Shown: positions 31,097 to 42,100 of the stretch, piece after piece
Numbering within the stretch: the first letter of the stretch is position 1
How the letters are laid out: each line of letters opens with the position of its first letter
Assembly (NCBI GenBank): GCA_016782885.1
Contig: JADHXQ010000019.1
Location: 1-52,834, forward strand
Source of the DNA: Phycisphaerae bacterium
GTDB taxonomy: Bacteria > Planctomycetota > Phycisphaerae > SM23-33
Length of the DNA stretch: 52,834 bases
Direction: 5' to 3'
Translations under genes and position numbers: made by a program
Notes under the pieces: generated by a model
Seen by the model: only the letters and a program-made list of their open reading frames with translations
Told to the model about the DNA's origin: nothing
Database searches by the model: none

Positions 31097-31996
31097 ATGG
31101 CGTACATCGGTGAAATTGCGGCGTTGAGTACTGTGGTCCTCTGGGCGATCGGTACGCTGTCATTTGAAGCCGCCGGTCGGCGTATCGGCTCTACGACGGT
31201 GAATTTTATTCGCCTGGTAATGGCCTGGGGAATGCTGGCGATATGGGGGGTGGTATCGTCGAGGTACGCGGGCGTGCCTTTCGGCGCATCGGGCGAGGAG
31301 TGGTTGTGGCTGGGCGCCTCGGGCCTGGTGGGTTTTTTCCTGGGCGACCTGTGTCTGTTTCGCTCGTTCATACTGATAGGCCCGAGGTTGTGTACGCTGG
31401 TGTTCACCCTGGCGCCGGTGATGACGGCGCTGCTGGGCTGGATGATTCTCGGCGAGGGACTGACGCCGCTAAACTCTCTGGGCATGGCGTTGACGCTGGG
31501 CGGTGTGGGATGGGTGGTAGCCGAGCGCAAAGTTCACGCGTCAGTAAAACACTGGCGCCCATCCGCATGGGGAGTGTCGCTGGCTGCGATGGGAGCCTTA
31601 GGCCAAGCCCTGGGTATGGTGCTCAGCAAGAAGGTGATTGAAGGCATGGATCCGATCTCGGCCACTCAGATCCGCATAACCGCGGCGCTACCGGCGTTTG
31701 CGATAATGTTCCTCCTGCTACGGTGGTATCCGCGAGTGGCCCGGGGCCTGAAGGACCGTAGGGCAATGGCGCAGATGACGCTGGGCGCCTTTGTGGGCCC
31801 CGTGCTGGGCGTCTCGCTGCTGATGCTGTCGATGCAGTATTTAACCGCGGCGGTATCGCAAACATTCGTAGCCGCCCTTCCGATAGTTATAATTCCATTT
31901 GTGATGGTGATTCACAAGGAGCGCGTATCGCTCCGAGCGGCACTAGGCGCCGTTATAGCGGTCGCCGGCGTGGCGATTCTGTTTATCAAGAGCTGA
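31097..31996 (+). CDS. EamA/DMT-superfamily transporter
   Basis: A 299-residue integral membrane protein with about ten hydrophobic segments in two EamA halves, for example LSTVVLWAIGTLSFEAAG near the start, VGFFLGDLCLFRSFILIG and LVFTLAPVMTALLGWMILGE, then a second set ending LRAALGAVIAVAGVAILFIK. The superfamily exports amino acids, nucleotide precursors or sugars; substrate unknown. The ATG follows GAGGAATGACGG. It is transcribed divergently from kdsD with a 58-base gap, where both promoters must lie. Confidence 0.88.
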   Translation: MAYIGEIAALSTVVLWAIGTLSFEAAGRRIGSTTVNFIRLVMAWGMLAIWGVVSSRYAGVPFGASGEEWLWLGASGLVGFFLGDLCLFRSFILIGPRLCTLVFTLAPVMTALLGWMILGEGLTPLNSLGMALTLGGVGWVVAERKVHASVKHWRPSAWGVSLAAMGALGQALGMVLSKKVIEGMDPISATQIRITAALPAFAIMFLLLRWYPRVARGLKDRRAMAQMTLGAFVGPVLGVSLLMLSMQYLTAAVSQTFVAALPIVIIPFVMVIHKERVSLRAALGAVIAVAGVAILFIKS

Positions 31997-32098
31997 ACTT
32001 TTCCGCGGACTCCGCGAGGGATGTCTGCTATTCTTTTGCCCCGTAGCCGCTGGTGTGCCGCCGGGATTGCGAGACGACGGGGGCAGCAGGATGAGATT

Positions 32099-33142
32099 AT
32101 GAAAGCAGCTTTTCTGACCGGGATACGGGAGATGGAGATTCGCGATGCGCCCGATCCGCGGATCGCGGCGCCGGACGATGTGCTGGTGCGAATCGACGCG
32201 GTCGGCGTGTGCGGGTCCGACGTACACTACTACACCACCGGCCGCATCGGCAGCCAGAAAGTCGAATATCCCTGGACCGTCGGGCACGAGTGCGCGGGCA
32301 CAGTGGTGGAAGTCGGCGGCGGCGTGAGCGATCTGGCGGCCGGACAGAGGGTGGCGATCGACCCGCTCAGTACGTGCGGGCGGTGCGACCAGTGCCTCTC
32401 CGGGCGCCCTCACACCTGCCGCAACCAGGCGTTTCTCGCCTGCCCGGGGCAACTGCCCGGGGCGCTGGCTGAATATATCGTCATGCCCGCCCAGTGCTGC
32501 TTCCCGGTCCCCGAGAACATGAACAACGACGAGGTGACCATCGTCGAACCGCTTTCAATAGGCCTCTACGCACAGAGCCTGGCGCCAGAGAATCCTCCGA
32601 AACGTGCAGCCATTCTCGGCGTCGGGCCGATCGGGTTGTCGGTGCTGCTGTGTCTGCGGGCAGCCGGCTCCGAAGAGATATTCGTAACCGACCTGCTGGG
32701 CGAACGACTCGAAACGGCGACCGCCATGGGCGCCGACTGGACCGGCCGCCACGGACCCCAGGACGTGGTTTCCGAAATGCTCGCTCGCGCCGAATCGGGT
32801 CTGGACTGCGTCTTCGAATGCGCCGGCCAGCAGGAGACGCTCGACCAATGCGTCCAACTTCTGCGACCGGGCGGGACGATGCTTGCCGTAGGCATACCCG
32901 AAATCGAGCGGGTCAGCTTCAACCCCGACATCATGCGCCGCAAGGAAATCCGCCTGCAGAACGTCCGCCGGCAGAATGGATGCGTTCAGGGCGCCATCGA
33001 TCTGATAAGCTCCGGGCAAGCCGACGTGATGCCGATGGTCACTCACCACTTCGACCTCGCTGGATCGCGGGAAGCATTTGAAATGGTCGCCGACTACCGA
33101 GACGGCGTGATCAAGGCGATCGTAAATGTCTCGGGCGGCTAG
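32099..33142 (+). CDS. Zinc-dependent alcohol dehydrogenase, sorbitol/xylitol dehydrogenase type
   Basis: A 347-residue medium-chain dehydrogenase. The catalytic zinc site is VGVCGSDVHYYTTGRIG and GHECAGTVVEVGGGV; the structural zinc motif is CGRCDQCLSGRPHTC. GVGPIGLSVLLCLRAAG is the NAD-binding Rossmann loop. SDVHYY is typical of the sorbitol dehydrogenase/L-iditol branch, which oxidises polyols to ketoses. Exact substrate is uncertain. The start at 32099 gives the usual MKAAFLTG. Its stop shares the palindrome CTAG with the stop of the convergent DUF89 gene, an overlap of four bases. Confidence 0.9.
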   Translation: MKAAFLTGIREMEIRDAPDPRIAAPDDVLVRIDAVGVCGSDVHYYTTGRIGSQKVEYPWTVGHECAGTVVEVGGGVSDLAAGQRVAIDPLSTCGRCDQCLSGRPHTCRNQAFLACPGQLPGALAEYIVMPAQCCFPVPENMNNDEVTIVEPLSIGLYAQSLAPENPPKRAAILGVGPIGLSVLLCLRAAGSEEIFVTDLLGERLETATAMGADWTGRHGPQDVVSEMLARAESGLDCVFECAGQQETLDQCVQLLRPGGTMLAVGIPEIERVSFNPDIMRRKEIRLQNVRRQNGCVQGAIDLISSGQADVMPMVTHHFDLAGSREAFEMVADYRDGVIKAIVNVSGG

Positions 33143-34209
33143 TTCGCGCGGGTATACTTGAAGATGCAGTCGAACAACTCCCCGCCCATGCGTTTCGTGA
33201 CCTGCGGGTCCTTGAGAACCGCCAGACGGAGGGCGTCAACAGAGAAGGCGGTATTAAAGTTGCTCTCGATACCGCGCCCCATGCCTTCCAGTATCACCAG
33301 GTCCGCGCCATCGGCGGCGGTGTTGAGGGCGTCGGAAATGTTTGTCAGGTCGATCAGCGGCAGATCGTTTCCGCTCGACACCACTTGAAACCTGTTGTCA
33401 GCCACCAGGGCGCCGAGATCCGTATCTACTCCGCTGAGTTCGTCGAGGCACATCTGAGCATCCACCGCGGTCAGATCGTTGAGGCTCGGCAGCTCGTTGG
33501 CGGCAATAACGATCGAGACGCCGCCGGAGGCCAGTTCCTTAAGGAGCGGCATGAGTCCGAGGATAAAATCGCTGCCCGCGTTATCGATGAAGACAACGGC
33601 TTTTTTCCACGCGCCGCCCGGTCTGGAGGCGTCTTCAAAGAACGCGTCGAAACCGTCAACAAGCCACGGGCGCGCCTTGACTTTATCGATGCTCTGGAAG
33701 AAATCCGGCGGGGCATCCGGCGCGTCCATACAAGCCGTCGAACCCACATCGAACAGGTTACCCGCAAAAACGCCCCTGGCCAGGGCCAGCCACTTGGCCC
33801 GCCCACTGAACTTTCCGTGACCCTCGATAGCCTTCGGATAGCGCCCCAGAGCAATGCGGTTTTCGCTCGACTTTAGGTTCGCAAACGGATCGCCGATGTT
33901 GTGGCCCCGAAGGACCATCTCCCGGAGGCGGCAGATATCGACCACACCAAGCCTCCCGTCCGGAAGCGAATCGGGCCTGCGGCGGAAGTGTTCGATAATG
34001 CGGCCGAAGTGTTCCCGAGCCGCCTGAATCCTTTCGGGCCCGTCAGCCTCGCAGCCGTATCTGTCAGCCGCGCACTTGAGGGTCTGATCGAATTGCCCCG
34101 GAAAATGATCGAGCCAATACGCAAGCGATTCGGTATCTCGCACCAGGTCCCAATCGTACAAAACGTAATTGTCAGGGTCTTTCAGCAGGCGGAACCGGGT
34201 CATCTTCAT
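33139..34209 (-). CDS. DUF89-family damage-control phosphatase
   Basis: A 356-residue protein resembling the ARMT1/DUF89 family, including the phosphatase domain of eukaryotic PANK4. Signature elements are RGHNIGDPFANLKSSENRIAL, the metal-binding VVFIDNAGSDFILGLMPLLK, then VSIVIAANELPSLNDLTAVD, and DLVILEGMGRGIESNFNT. Metal-dependent DUF89 proteins remove phosphate from damaged or excess metabolites such as 4'-phosphopantetheine or fructose phosphates; bacterial members are little studied. The ATG at 34209 is preferred; a TTG eight codons upstream is possible but lacks a ribosome-binding site. It is convergent with the dehydrogenase. Confidence 0.85.
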   Translation of the reverse strand: MKMTRFRLLKDPDNYVLYDWDLVRDTESLAYWLDHFPGQFDQTLKCAADRYGCEADGPERIQAAREHFGRIIEHFRRRPDSLPDGRLGVVDICRLREMVLRGHNIGDPFANLKSSENRIALGRYPKAIEGHGKFSGRAKWLALARGVFAGNLFDVGSTACMDAPDAPPDFFQSIDKVKARPWLVDGFDAFFEDASRPGGAWKKAVVFIDNAGSDFILGLMPLLKELASGGVSIVIAANELPSLNDLTAVDAQMCLDELSGVDTDLGALVADNRFQVVSSGNDLPLIDLTNISDALNTAADGADLVILEGMGRGIESNFNTAFSVDALRLAVLKDPQVTKRMGGELFDCIFKYTRAN

Positions 34210-34543
34210 CTCGCAAAATCGAGGAGGGAGCAATATAAATCATTGTCTTGCAGAATTATATCACACCGGACAGACCGTATCAAGTCGCATGAAAACCACC
34301 TCCTCAATTCATGGAGGATAACTCACGCCGCTTTCGGTATCAACGCTCGGTATCAGGGCGGGATTTACGTATTACCGAACCAAATGAGCCCTCTCTCCAC
34401 GCGCGACGCACTTGTCATGAAGCCGGTCTGAGTTTACAATGCTCCGCGGATTGGCGACGTTCGTGATCGCGTCACAAGCTTCCCGAAAAAGAGATCCGTT
34501 GTAACAGGTTGTTTACAAGATATCAGAAAGATGTTCTTCACAA
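34210..34543. other. Intergenic region upstream of tRNA-Arg
   Basis: About 330 bases without a supported gene. It should contain promoters for the DUF89 gene and the tRNA. I see only a weak CCTCC/GGAGG hairpin around 34299-34317. Confidence 0.45.
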
Positions 34544-34617
34544 GCGCCCGTAGCTCAGTTGGATAGAGCAGCGGTCTTCTAAACCGCAGGTCACAGGTTC
34601 GAGTCCTGTCGGGCGTG
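34544..34617 (+). tRNA. tRNA-Arg (anticodon UCU)
   Basis: 74 bases, no encoded CCA. Acceptor stem GCGCCCG pairs with CGGGCGT. The D-arm AGCTCAGTTGGATAGAGC, the anticodon loop CTTCTAA with TCT at 34578-34580, and the T-arm ACAGGTTCGAGTCCTGT are all present. It decodes AGA (and AGG by wobble). Confidence 0.95.
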
Positions 34618-34724
34618 TTTCGGTAGATCAGGCAGACCGGTGGTTTACCGCCGGCCTGTTCCGCTTCTTGATGGGTGGATGACCATTGCCTTGCCCGTAG
34701 AGATTTCGGTTTCGCCGGTCCGGT

Positions 34725-36032
34725 TCACCCCTGTCCGCGGCGAGACTTTCTTCGTCCGGCACACGCGCCGAATCCGGCTAGTGCCAGCAACATAAGCGAG
34801 GAAGGTTCCGGAGTGTGAGGGTGTCCAATTGCAAAAGTTCCCTTCTCCACCGAAAGAGGCCCATCAATATCTGACAACGCTGTGCCTCCAGGGGGAATAA
34901 GATCAAAACCGGCAAAAGGACCAATCCACCAGTCAACTTCGGTGTCGCCAATCCAATCGCATCCTACTCGGTCAAAATCCAAAGTTCCCACCCCGTCAAT
35001 CAAATGATCTCCGAGCCGTTCATTAACACCATCATGAGCCAGAAACCGACCGGGCTCTTTTTGGACGATTTGAAAGTCATCAAAGTAAGTCTTGTCATCA
35101 GATAATACTGTGAACTCCAACGTCCCTCCTTCGTTCCAGGTCACTCCATTCACCCATCCGCTCGGTTCATCAAATACCTTGTTGGTATATGTTTCGATGA
35201 GGACATTGGAAGAAGTATCATTCAGCGGTCTTGCATCTTGAACCAACATGTCATCACCCGACCCAAAGGGGGCGCCGCGAGTATAAACCCCGTAATCCCC
35301 TTCACTGGTCGCCGCGAATTTGTCGTTTCCCCATCCGGCCGCAACGTCGCCGTCATCACCGGAATCGGTTCTCCCCAAAGTCGCTCCAGTTTTCCCGTAA
35401 GTAAGAAGGAGCGTGGTAGTTGTACGTCCTTCAACCTCCCAATTCCCGTCCCCGCCGCCGCCTTTTTCATGAAGCGTCACTCTGAGTTCATGCGGGCCTG
35501 ATTGCACGACTTCGATCACTCCGTTGTCCGTAGCGTGAGCCAGCGGCTGATACGCCCCGTCAGTAATAACAGTATTGTCCGTATTGACCGCGACATCGAA
35601 AGTGGCGTACGGCGGTGCTCCCATGTTGATGTCGAACTCCACTTTGAACAGTCCGGCCTCGTCAAAAAGAGTCGGCGTGGTGTCCAGGAAGGCATCTACG
35701 TCAACCACTATGTGAGAGTCGTCGCCTACACCGACAGTGAATGTCTCGTATCCGATCGTACTACCTGAAACGAGGGGTGTACGGGTCACGGTATCCTCCA
35801 CCGCACCAATCGCACCGATCGATATACCGGAGAGGCCCGGTGTGAGAATAAGCTGTGTCTGATACCCCGATATAGTGGGCGTTTCGTTGAGGCTGGTGTC
35901 GAGATAGACTTCAAAACTCCCCGTCGGATCCTGGTCGGACACAATGGTATCAGACACCCTTAAGGTTATTTCCGCAAGGGCGATCGGTGAGACAGCCACA
36001 ACTACTACGATCGCAGTCAGTACGGTCCTCAT
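34725..36032 (-). CDS. PEP-CTERM secreted protein
   Basis: A 435-residue exported protein. The signal peptide is RTVLTAIVVVVAVSPIALA. Residues of about 22-150 resemble a cohesin-like or other beta-sandwich domain (ITLRVSDTIVSDQDPTGSFE). The C-terminus holds the PEP-CTERM anchor TPEPSSLMLLALAGFGACAG followed by arginines. The middle has no recognised family and is rich in D, G and T. PEP-CTERM proteins are cut and sorted by exosortase. The ATG at 36032 is preceded by AAAGAGAG; an in-frame extension to 36200 overlaps the giant gene and is not needed. It lies 85 bases after the giant gene on the same strand and may be co-transcribed. Confidence 0.85.
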   Translation of the reverse strand: MRTVLTAIVVVVAVSPIALAEITLRVSDTIVSDQDPTGSFEVYLDTSLNETPTISGYQTQLILTPGLSGISIGAIGAVEDTVTRTPLVSGSTIGYETFTVGVGDDSHIVVDVDAFLDTTPTLFDEAGLFKVEFDINMGAPPYATFDVAVNTDNTVITDGAYQPLAHATDNGVIEVVQSGPHELRVTLHEKGGGGDGNWEVEGRTTTTLLLTYGKTGATLGRTDSGDDGDVAAGWGNDKFAATSEGDYGVYTRGAPFGSGDDMLVQDARPLNDTSSNVLIETYTNKVFDEPSGWVNGVTWNEGGTLEFTVLSDDKTYFDDFQIVQKEPGRFLAHDGVNERLGDHLIDGVGTLDFDRVGCDWIGDTEVDWWIGPFAGFDLIPPGGTALSDIDGPLSVEKGTFAIGHPHTPEPSSLMLLALAGFGACAGRRKSRRGQG

Positions 36033-36117
36033 GTTTAACTCTCTTTGCGCCAGTTGCGTTCGATCTCTTGTGAAAGCTTCTTTCCGTCTTACGATCCTGT
36101 CGAAATCTTTTCCTTCG

Positions 36118-39100
36118 CTAACGCCCAAGACTGAAGGCATCAAATTCAGCATCAGCAAGCACATCCACCAGCAGATCATCTGTATCGAGCGGTTCAGCAA
36201 AATCAGCGCCCGGCGCCGAAATATCTTCGCCCATCAATGCCCCCGGCGTTGCTTGTTCATCAAGCACAGACACGGGTGCGGGTTGCCGGCCGGGAGATGG
36301 AAGGCCTACCGCATCGATATAAACCAATATCGGCGCCGCCCCCTCGAGCGGAATATCTACTTTGACAATCTCGTCATCTTCATCGGACATCAAGAACTCG
36401 GCAAGAATATCCACATCCGCACCCAAGGCAGGCGCCACAGGCGCGTTGACCGCAAGGGGCGCACCACCGCCGCCAACTGCCGCAAACGCGCCGCCAGACG
36501 GGGCGCCTGGCGGAACGGTCGGCTCGCCTGCAGGCAACTCGCCCAGGTTGGTCATAACGATCACCCAGTCAAAGAAATCGATCCTGCCGCTACCATTAAG
36601 GTCATAGAGTTCGGAATAGCCGGCGTCATCAGTCGAGACAAAGGTATTATTTCGGACAGCGGCGCCGTCGGCAGGCACTGTCTCGCCGTCTTGATTGGTA
36701 TCGCCCGTAAGGACGTTGAAGCGGAACGGGAAATCAGCACCGGAATACCCGCCGGCAGACAGAGCGATCGACAATTTACCGGGCTCAATCGAACCGTCAA
36801 AGGTCCACGTGGCCGTAAACGTGGGCGCGTCGTAGACAAAGCCGGCACCGGACGTGCTCGTACTGCTTTCGTCCAATTTTATTCCATACAGCACCATGTC
36901 GTTCTGGGCAACGGCGACAGGCTTGCTGAAGGCGATCGCCAGCGTGTTGAGACCGGTCCACGGAAGCGATTTGAGTTGATCGCCATCGGTGGGAATGCTA
37001 TAGCCAAGGTGCGAAAGCGACGAATGCCCGAGTCCCTCGTCATCGAGATAGTCCAGGAAGGATTCGCTCCAACCGCTCGAACTGACCAGGATATTGTCCA
37101 CCGTCGCCGAACCACTGGGGGTGACGGCGACGATGAAGGTGTCTTCGACCCAGTCGCCCGCCAAATCGGTCGCCCGGATGGTAATCTCAGCCACACCATG
37201 CTCGTTGGGCGTGAAGAAAAGCGTGCCTGGCGAGGTGGTGGTATCGACCAAACCATCGTTGGTGTTGCCTGTGACCGCAAAGGCCAGACTATCAGCGTTG
37301 AGGGCAATGTCCGCGTCGTCAAACGCGGCGGCGAGGTTCAGCACCGCGGGCGCCGGCGTGGCGCTCTCGACTACATCAATATCGGTGAACTCACTGGCCA
37401 CAATCGGGGCGTCGTTGACGGGGGAGATGGTCACGGTGAAGGTGTCTTCGACCCAGTGGCTGTCAGAATCGGTCGCACGAACGGTAATGTCGGCCGCACC
37501 GTTCTGGTCGCCAACGCAGGAAAGGATCAGCTCGTTGCCATCGATAACGGCCGTGACAAGACCGGGGCCGCCGCTGACGGTTGAAAGGGTCAGGACGTCA
37601 TCGTTTTTGACGCTCGTGTCCGGATCGTAGAAGACGCCGGCCAGGTTCAGAACCGTATTGGCGGAATCTTCGACGACGGTGAAGTCGCTGATCTCGTGGT
37701 CGACAACCGGGGAGTCGTCGTCAGAGATCGCCGCGACGTTCACCGTGAAGGTGTTTTCCGCCCACGCTCCCGACAGGTCGACCGCCAGGACGGTAATGTC
37801 CGCCGCACCGTTGCGATTATCGAGGAATGAAAGGTGCAATTTGTCGGCGGCGATACTGGCTTGGACCAGACTGCTGTTCGTGTTGGTAACGAGCATAAAC
37901 CTCAGACTGTCGCCGACGTCCGGGTCGTGGAATACGGGAGCCAGGTCCACCACCATATCGTCGGCATCCTCGCTGACGTTGATGTCGCCGATGGAACTCG
38001 CTACTGTCGGCGTGGTGCCTTCGATCTCCTGGTCATACCTGAACGACGCCTGTTGCCCAGCCGGCATGAACGTCCCGGAAACGGTCGTCAGGGCGCCGAT
38101 GGTCAGGGTATATCCCGAACCGCTTACCAGGGCCGCAGTGGTCGTAAGCGTGACCGTCACACCGTCGGCTTCGAGTATGGCGCCCGACAGCGTCCCGCCG
38201 ATGAGGGTATAGTTGGAAAGATTTTTGGCGGAGGATTCGACGAGCGGTTCGCTGAAGAGCAGCGAGATCTGCGTGTTTGCAGGTGTGGAGTGGGAGACGA
38301 TGCCGCCAATGGCGATCCCGACGGCGGTAGAACGGTCGCTCTTGAGCCCGTCACGATTAACCGCGGCGACCTCGTACGAATACGGGGTAAGCAGTTGCAC
38401 GCTGGTGTCGATATAGGTCAGGGATTCGGACGTTCCGATCTTCCCGCCGTCGCGATAGATAACGTAATGGTCGACGCAGGTGTCGAGGTCCTCCGATGCG
38501 CTCCAGTCCAACTCGACCTGGGTGTAGATCGCGTCAGCCTGGGCGTTGACGTTCTGCGGAACCGCCGGCGGGGTCATGTCCGCCGGGCTGTTGGCGGCGC
38601 CGGGAGACCCGTTCATCTCCCCGGCGAACCAACTGCTCGGATCGTTACCGTAAGGGAACGGAATGTGCGGGCCGTACGGATCGTTGCGGCTTAGGCTAGG
38701 CCCGTCACCGTCCGGTGCGTCGGGCCAGGGGGAACTGTCGCCGTAGTTAACGTAGTCGATGCGATAGTAGGGAGTGAAGTCATCTTCGACGCCGCCGGCC
38801 CGCATCAGTTTGACCTTCTCACCGCTATCCGACAGGGTCCCGGTGTACTGGCCGGCGATCACGATGTCATTCTGGCCGACGATCGCAGGATAGTTGTAGC
38901 GATAGTCGAACGCGTCGCGATTGCTGACGATTACCGCATACTCGCCCGGTCCGAGCGTTGTCGGGACATCGGGGTTGTCTGTGTACCACGAGTCGAGCGT
39001 CGGGTCGCTCACAACCACCTCATGGCCGGTCCTGACGAACTTGATCTCGTCGGCAATCGTCCAGTTGTCCGGATCGTTCGTACCTCGCGTCAGCACGACC

Positions 39101-42100
39101 TGTCCGGCGCCGGTGAAATTGTACTCGCCCAGCAAAACCCAGCCGGACTCGTTCACGTTCTGATCCAGCAAGACCTCGCTGGATGAACCGCCGCTGTGGG
39201 TGATCGAATACTTTGCCAGTTCATCCAGGTCGCGCACGCCGTCATCGCCGTAGGAACGGTCCCATCTGGCAAAGACCTGGTATCCGGCAGTGTCGAGGCC
39301 GGTCGTGGTCCACGTAGCCGTAGCGCCGGCCTCCAGCGTCCACATATTGCTTCCGTCAGCGGCGTCGGCGTCGTACCACCCAAACGAGAAACCGACCCCC
39401 CCGCCGATGTAGAAGTCGCTCAGGGTGTGAGTAACCGTATCCGACTTGTTGTATATCTCGATGAACTCGAAGTCGGCGTCGTTGATATAGCCTTCGTTGA
39501 TCTCGCCCCGCGTCGGGTTCGGCGGGTGGTACATCACCTCGTTGATCACGAGGTCCTCGAAGTACGGAACACCGTTGGCGAATCCGAGGAATGGGGTGCG
39601 CAGCAGCGTGAAGTCCGTACCGCCGGTGCTTTTGGTGTACACGCCGAGCGAGACGCCGTTCGGCGAACCGTCGAAGTCGACGTGCTCGCGATACCCGCCG
39701 GCCACGCCGGAGGCGTCCGACGAAAGGTACACGTTATCGCCATGTTCGCTCAGCAGGAACTCGGCGCCGAAGTGATCGGTCGCGTTGAGAACAAGGTATC
39801 CCTTGGTCTCAATCACCGAACCGGCCGGAATCTGGTACTTGTTGAGCACCTCGACGCCGAATTCGTCGGTCTTCCGGTCGCTGAGCCACCATCCGCTGAC
39901 GTCGATGGGCGAACTGGTCGTATTGCGAAGTTCGATCGCATCCACCTGCGGCTCGTCGGTGTGGGCGAGCACCTCGTGGATGATAACGGACCCGGGATCG
40001 GTCAGTGTATCGCCATAGCCGGGCGAACCGCCCGGTGCGGCGCTGGATCGCCATCCGTCCTTATCGTCCCAGCGGTCCGAAGGGCCTCGCGGATTGCGGA
40101 TAGTCAGCGAAAAACCCTCGCCATCGGTATGGCTGTACCAACCGTCACCGTAGCTGAAGTCCTGGATGTTCCCGCCGATGGGCGCGGCGAGTTCGACATT
40201 TTCGCCGGCATTGGCGAACTGCGTACCGCTGATGAGCCCCGTACCGTACTCGCCGGCAACCGAAATGCCATTGCCCGCCACGTCATACCGCTCGTCGAAC
40301 GCGGCCAGGTTGCTCACGACGACGACGTACTCGCCCGGGTCGATGGATATCGCGCCGAAGGTGAAGTCGATTCCGTTGTCGAATCGCAGGCCCGTAAGCG
40401 GCAGGGTGTGATCCGAGATGTTCGTGATCTCGATGTACTCGAAGTCGTCGGCGTCGGTGTATCCCGAGTCGAACTCGTCGGGCGTGGGAGGGGCGGGGTT
40501 ATACATGACCTCGGTGACGCGGATGTCCGCGGAGACGTCGATGTAGAAGGTGGCCTCGTTCAGCGCGCTCCATTCACCATTATATTGGACCCGCGATTTA
40601 ACGTGCCCGCCCTGAGCGAGGGCAATCGCGCCGGAGTAGAGGATCCCGCCCGAATCGGGATCGCTGCCGTCGAGTGTGTAGTAGATCGCACCTAGCGGCG
40701 CTTCGATGGTAAGTTCACCGCCCAGGTCCATTATTCCACCGTGCTGGTAAGAACCATTGATGTCGAACGACGGGGCATCAACATCCGGGTACAAATCGGC
40801 ATCCCGCCACTGTTTTATCATGCTGGAGGCCTGGGTCGACGTCACGTCCGATCGAGCCGGAAAATACGTATCGCGGCGCCAGGCAATTCGCGGGACCCAG
40901 TTTTCGTCGCGCAGTTGCAGTCCCTCGTTGTCTCCGTAACCGTCACCCCAGCGAGCCGACTCGCCCACAACCGCCTCAAATATCGCCGCCTCAGCGGCAT
41001 CGAGCCAGGCGACATTGGCTTCCAGGGTCAGCACACCGTCGTTATACATGTGCTTGTGAACGCGGTCGGCAAAGAGCTGTTTGAACTCTGGCACGATGCG
41101 CAATTTCGAGTATAGACTCCCCAAGGCCGATCCGGTCTGCTCCACGCGGTTATCATTGATACCCCTCAAACAACCCTCGGCGTCCCAACTGTGGAACCGC
41201 CATTTACCATCGTCCTCCCGATTGTACGTCGCCCACCAGTTGTTCTGAGGCCAGTCCCAGTTACCCCCGTACTGGTTGACGATCAGGTAGTCGCAGAAGG
41301 CGGTCATATCCAGCATCCCCTCAATTGCCGCATAGTTGGCGACCGCATTGTTGGCAAGTGAGTGCAACAGGTTCCAGGCGGCGGAAGTCCCCGCGTTCAG
41401 ACCTTCGATATTATAGGCGTCGTAATCATCCTTGTCCCCTCCGAGGTAATTCGCGGCGAACGCATCATCGGGTCGTTCCACGGGATTGTACAACCCCCAG
41501 TACAGACCGTCGACATAGAGGTGGGCGAAGCTCCCATGCCCGCCGAGGCCCCCGGCGGCCAGTTGCCTCTCGGCGGCCCAGCGATCCTGTAGGAGCGTTG
41601 AGCTAATGCGGTCGTTGAAACCCGCACGGAGGGTGATTGTGTTGAACTCATCGACGTCGGTATCGTCGAAAATGGGGTAATCGAGCGTTGTGGGCCCATA
41701 CATGCCCTTGAACACGAGGCGGAAAGAGTGCTTCTTGGTGGCTTCACTACGGCTGGCGCCACCAACAATTTGCACGCCGGCATCGACCTGGAAGAGGGTC
41801 GAACCGTCGGTATTGATCCACTCGACCGACGCAGGTTTCTCCCAATCCGCTCCCTGAGAGCGCGGATTGGAGTAGATACCGGTCACGCCGAACATGTCTT
41901 CCACGGAAGTCACGATCGAGATGGTCGGAACCGCCCGCATGTCATCCATGATCGTAGCGCCGTAGGTGGCATGATTGACAACTCTCGAGTCCATCGCGTA
42001 GTTAGCGAGCGTGCCCTTCCAGTCAGGGGGGAAGCCATCGGGATTGGCTGGCTGTTGGAGCACGTCTTCAAGGAAGATATACGTATGCGTATCGGTGTTG

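Noticed and set aside
31039-31530. N-terminal extension of the arabinose-5-phosphate isomerase frame
   Set aside because: It is antisense to the EamA transporter, has no family match and would make the protein far longer than known KdsD.
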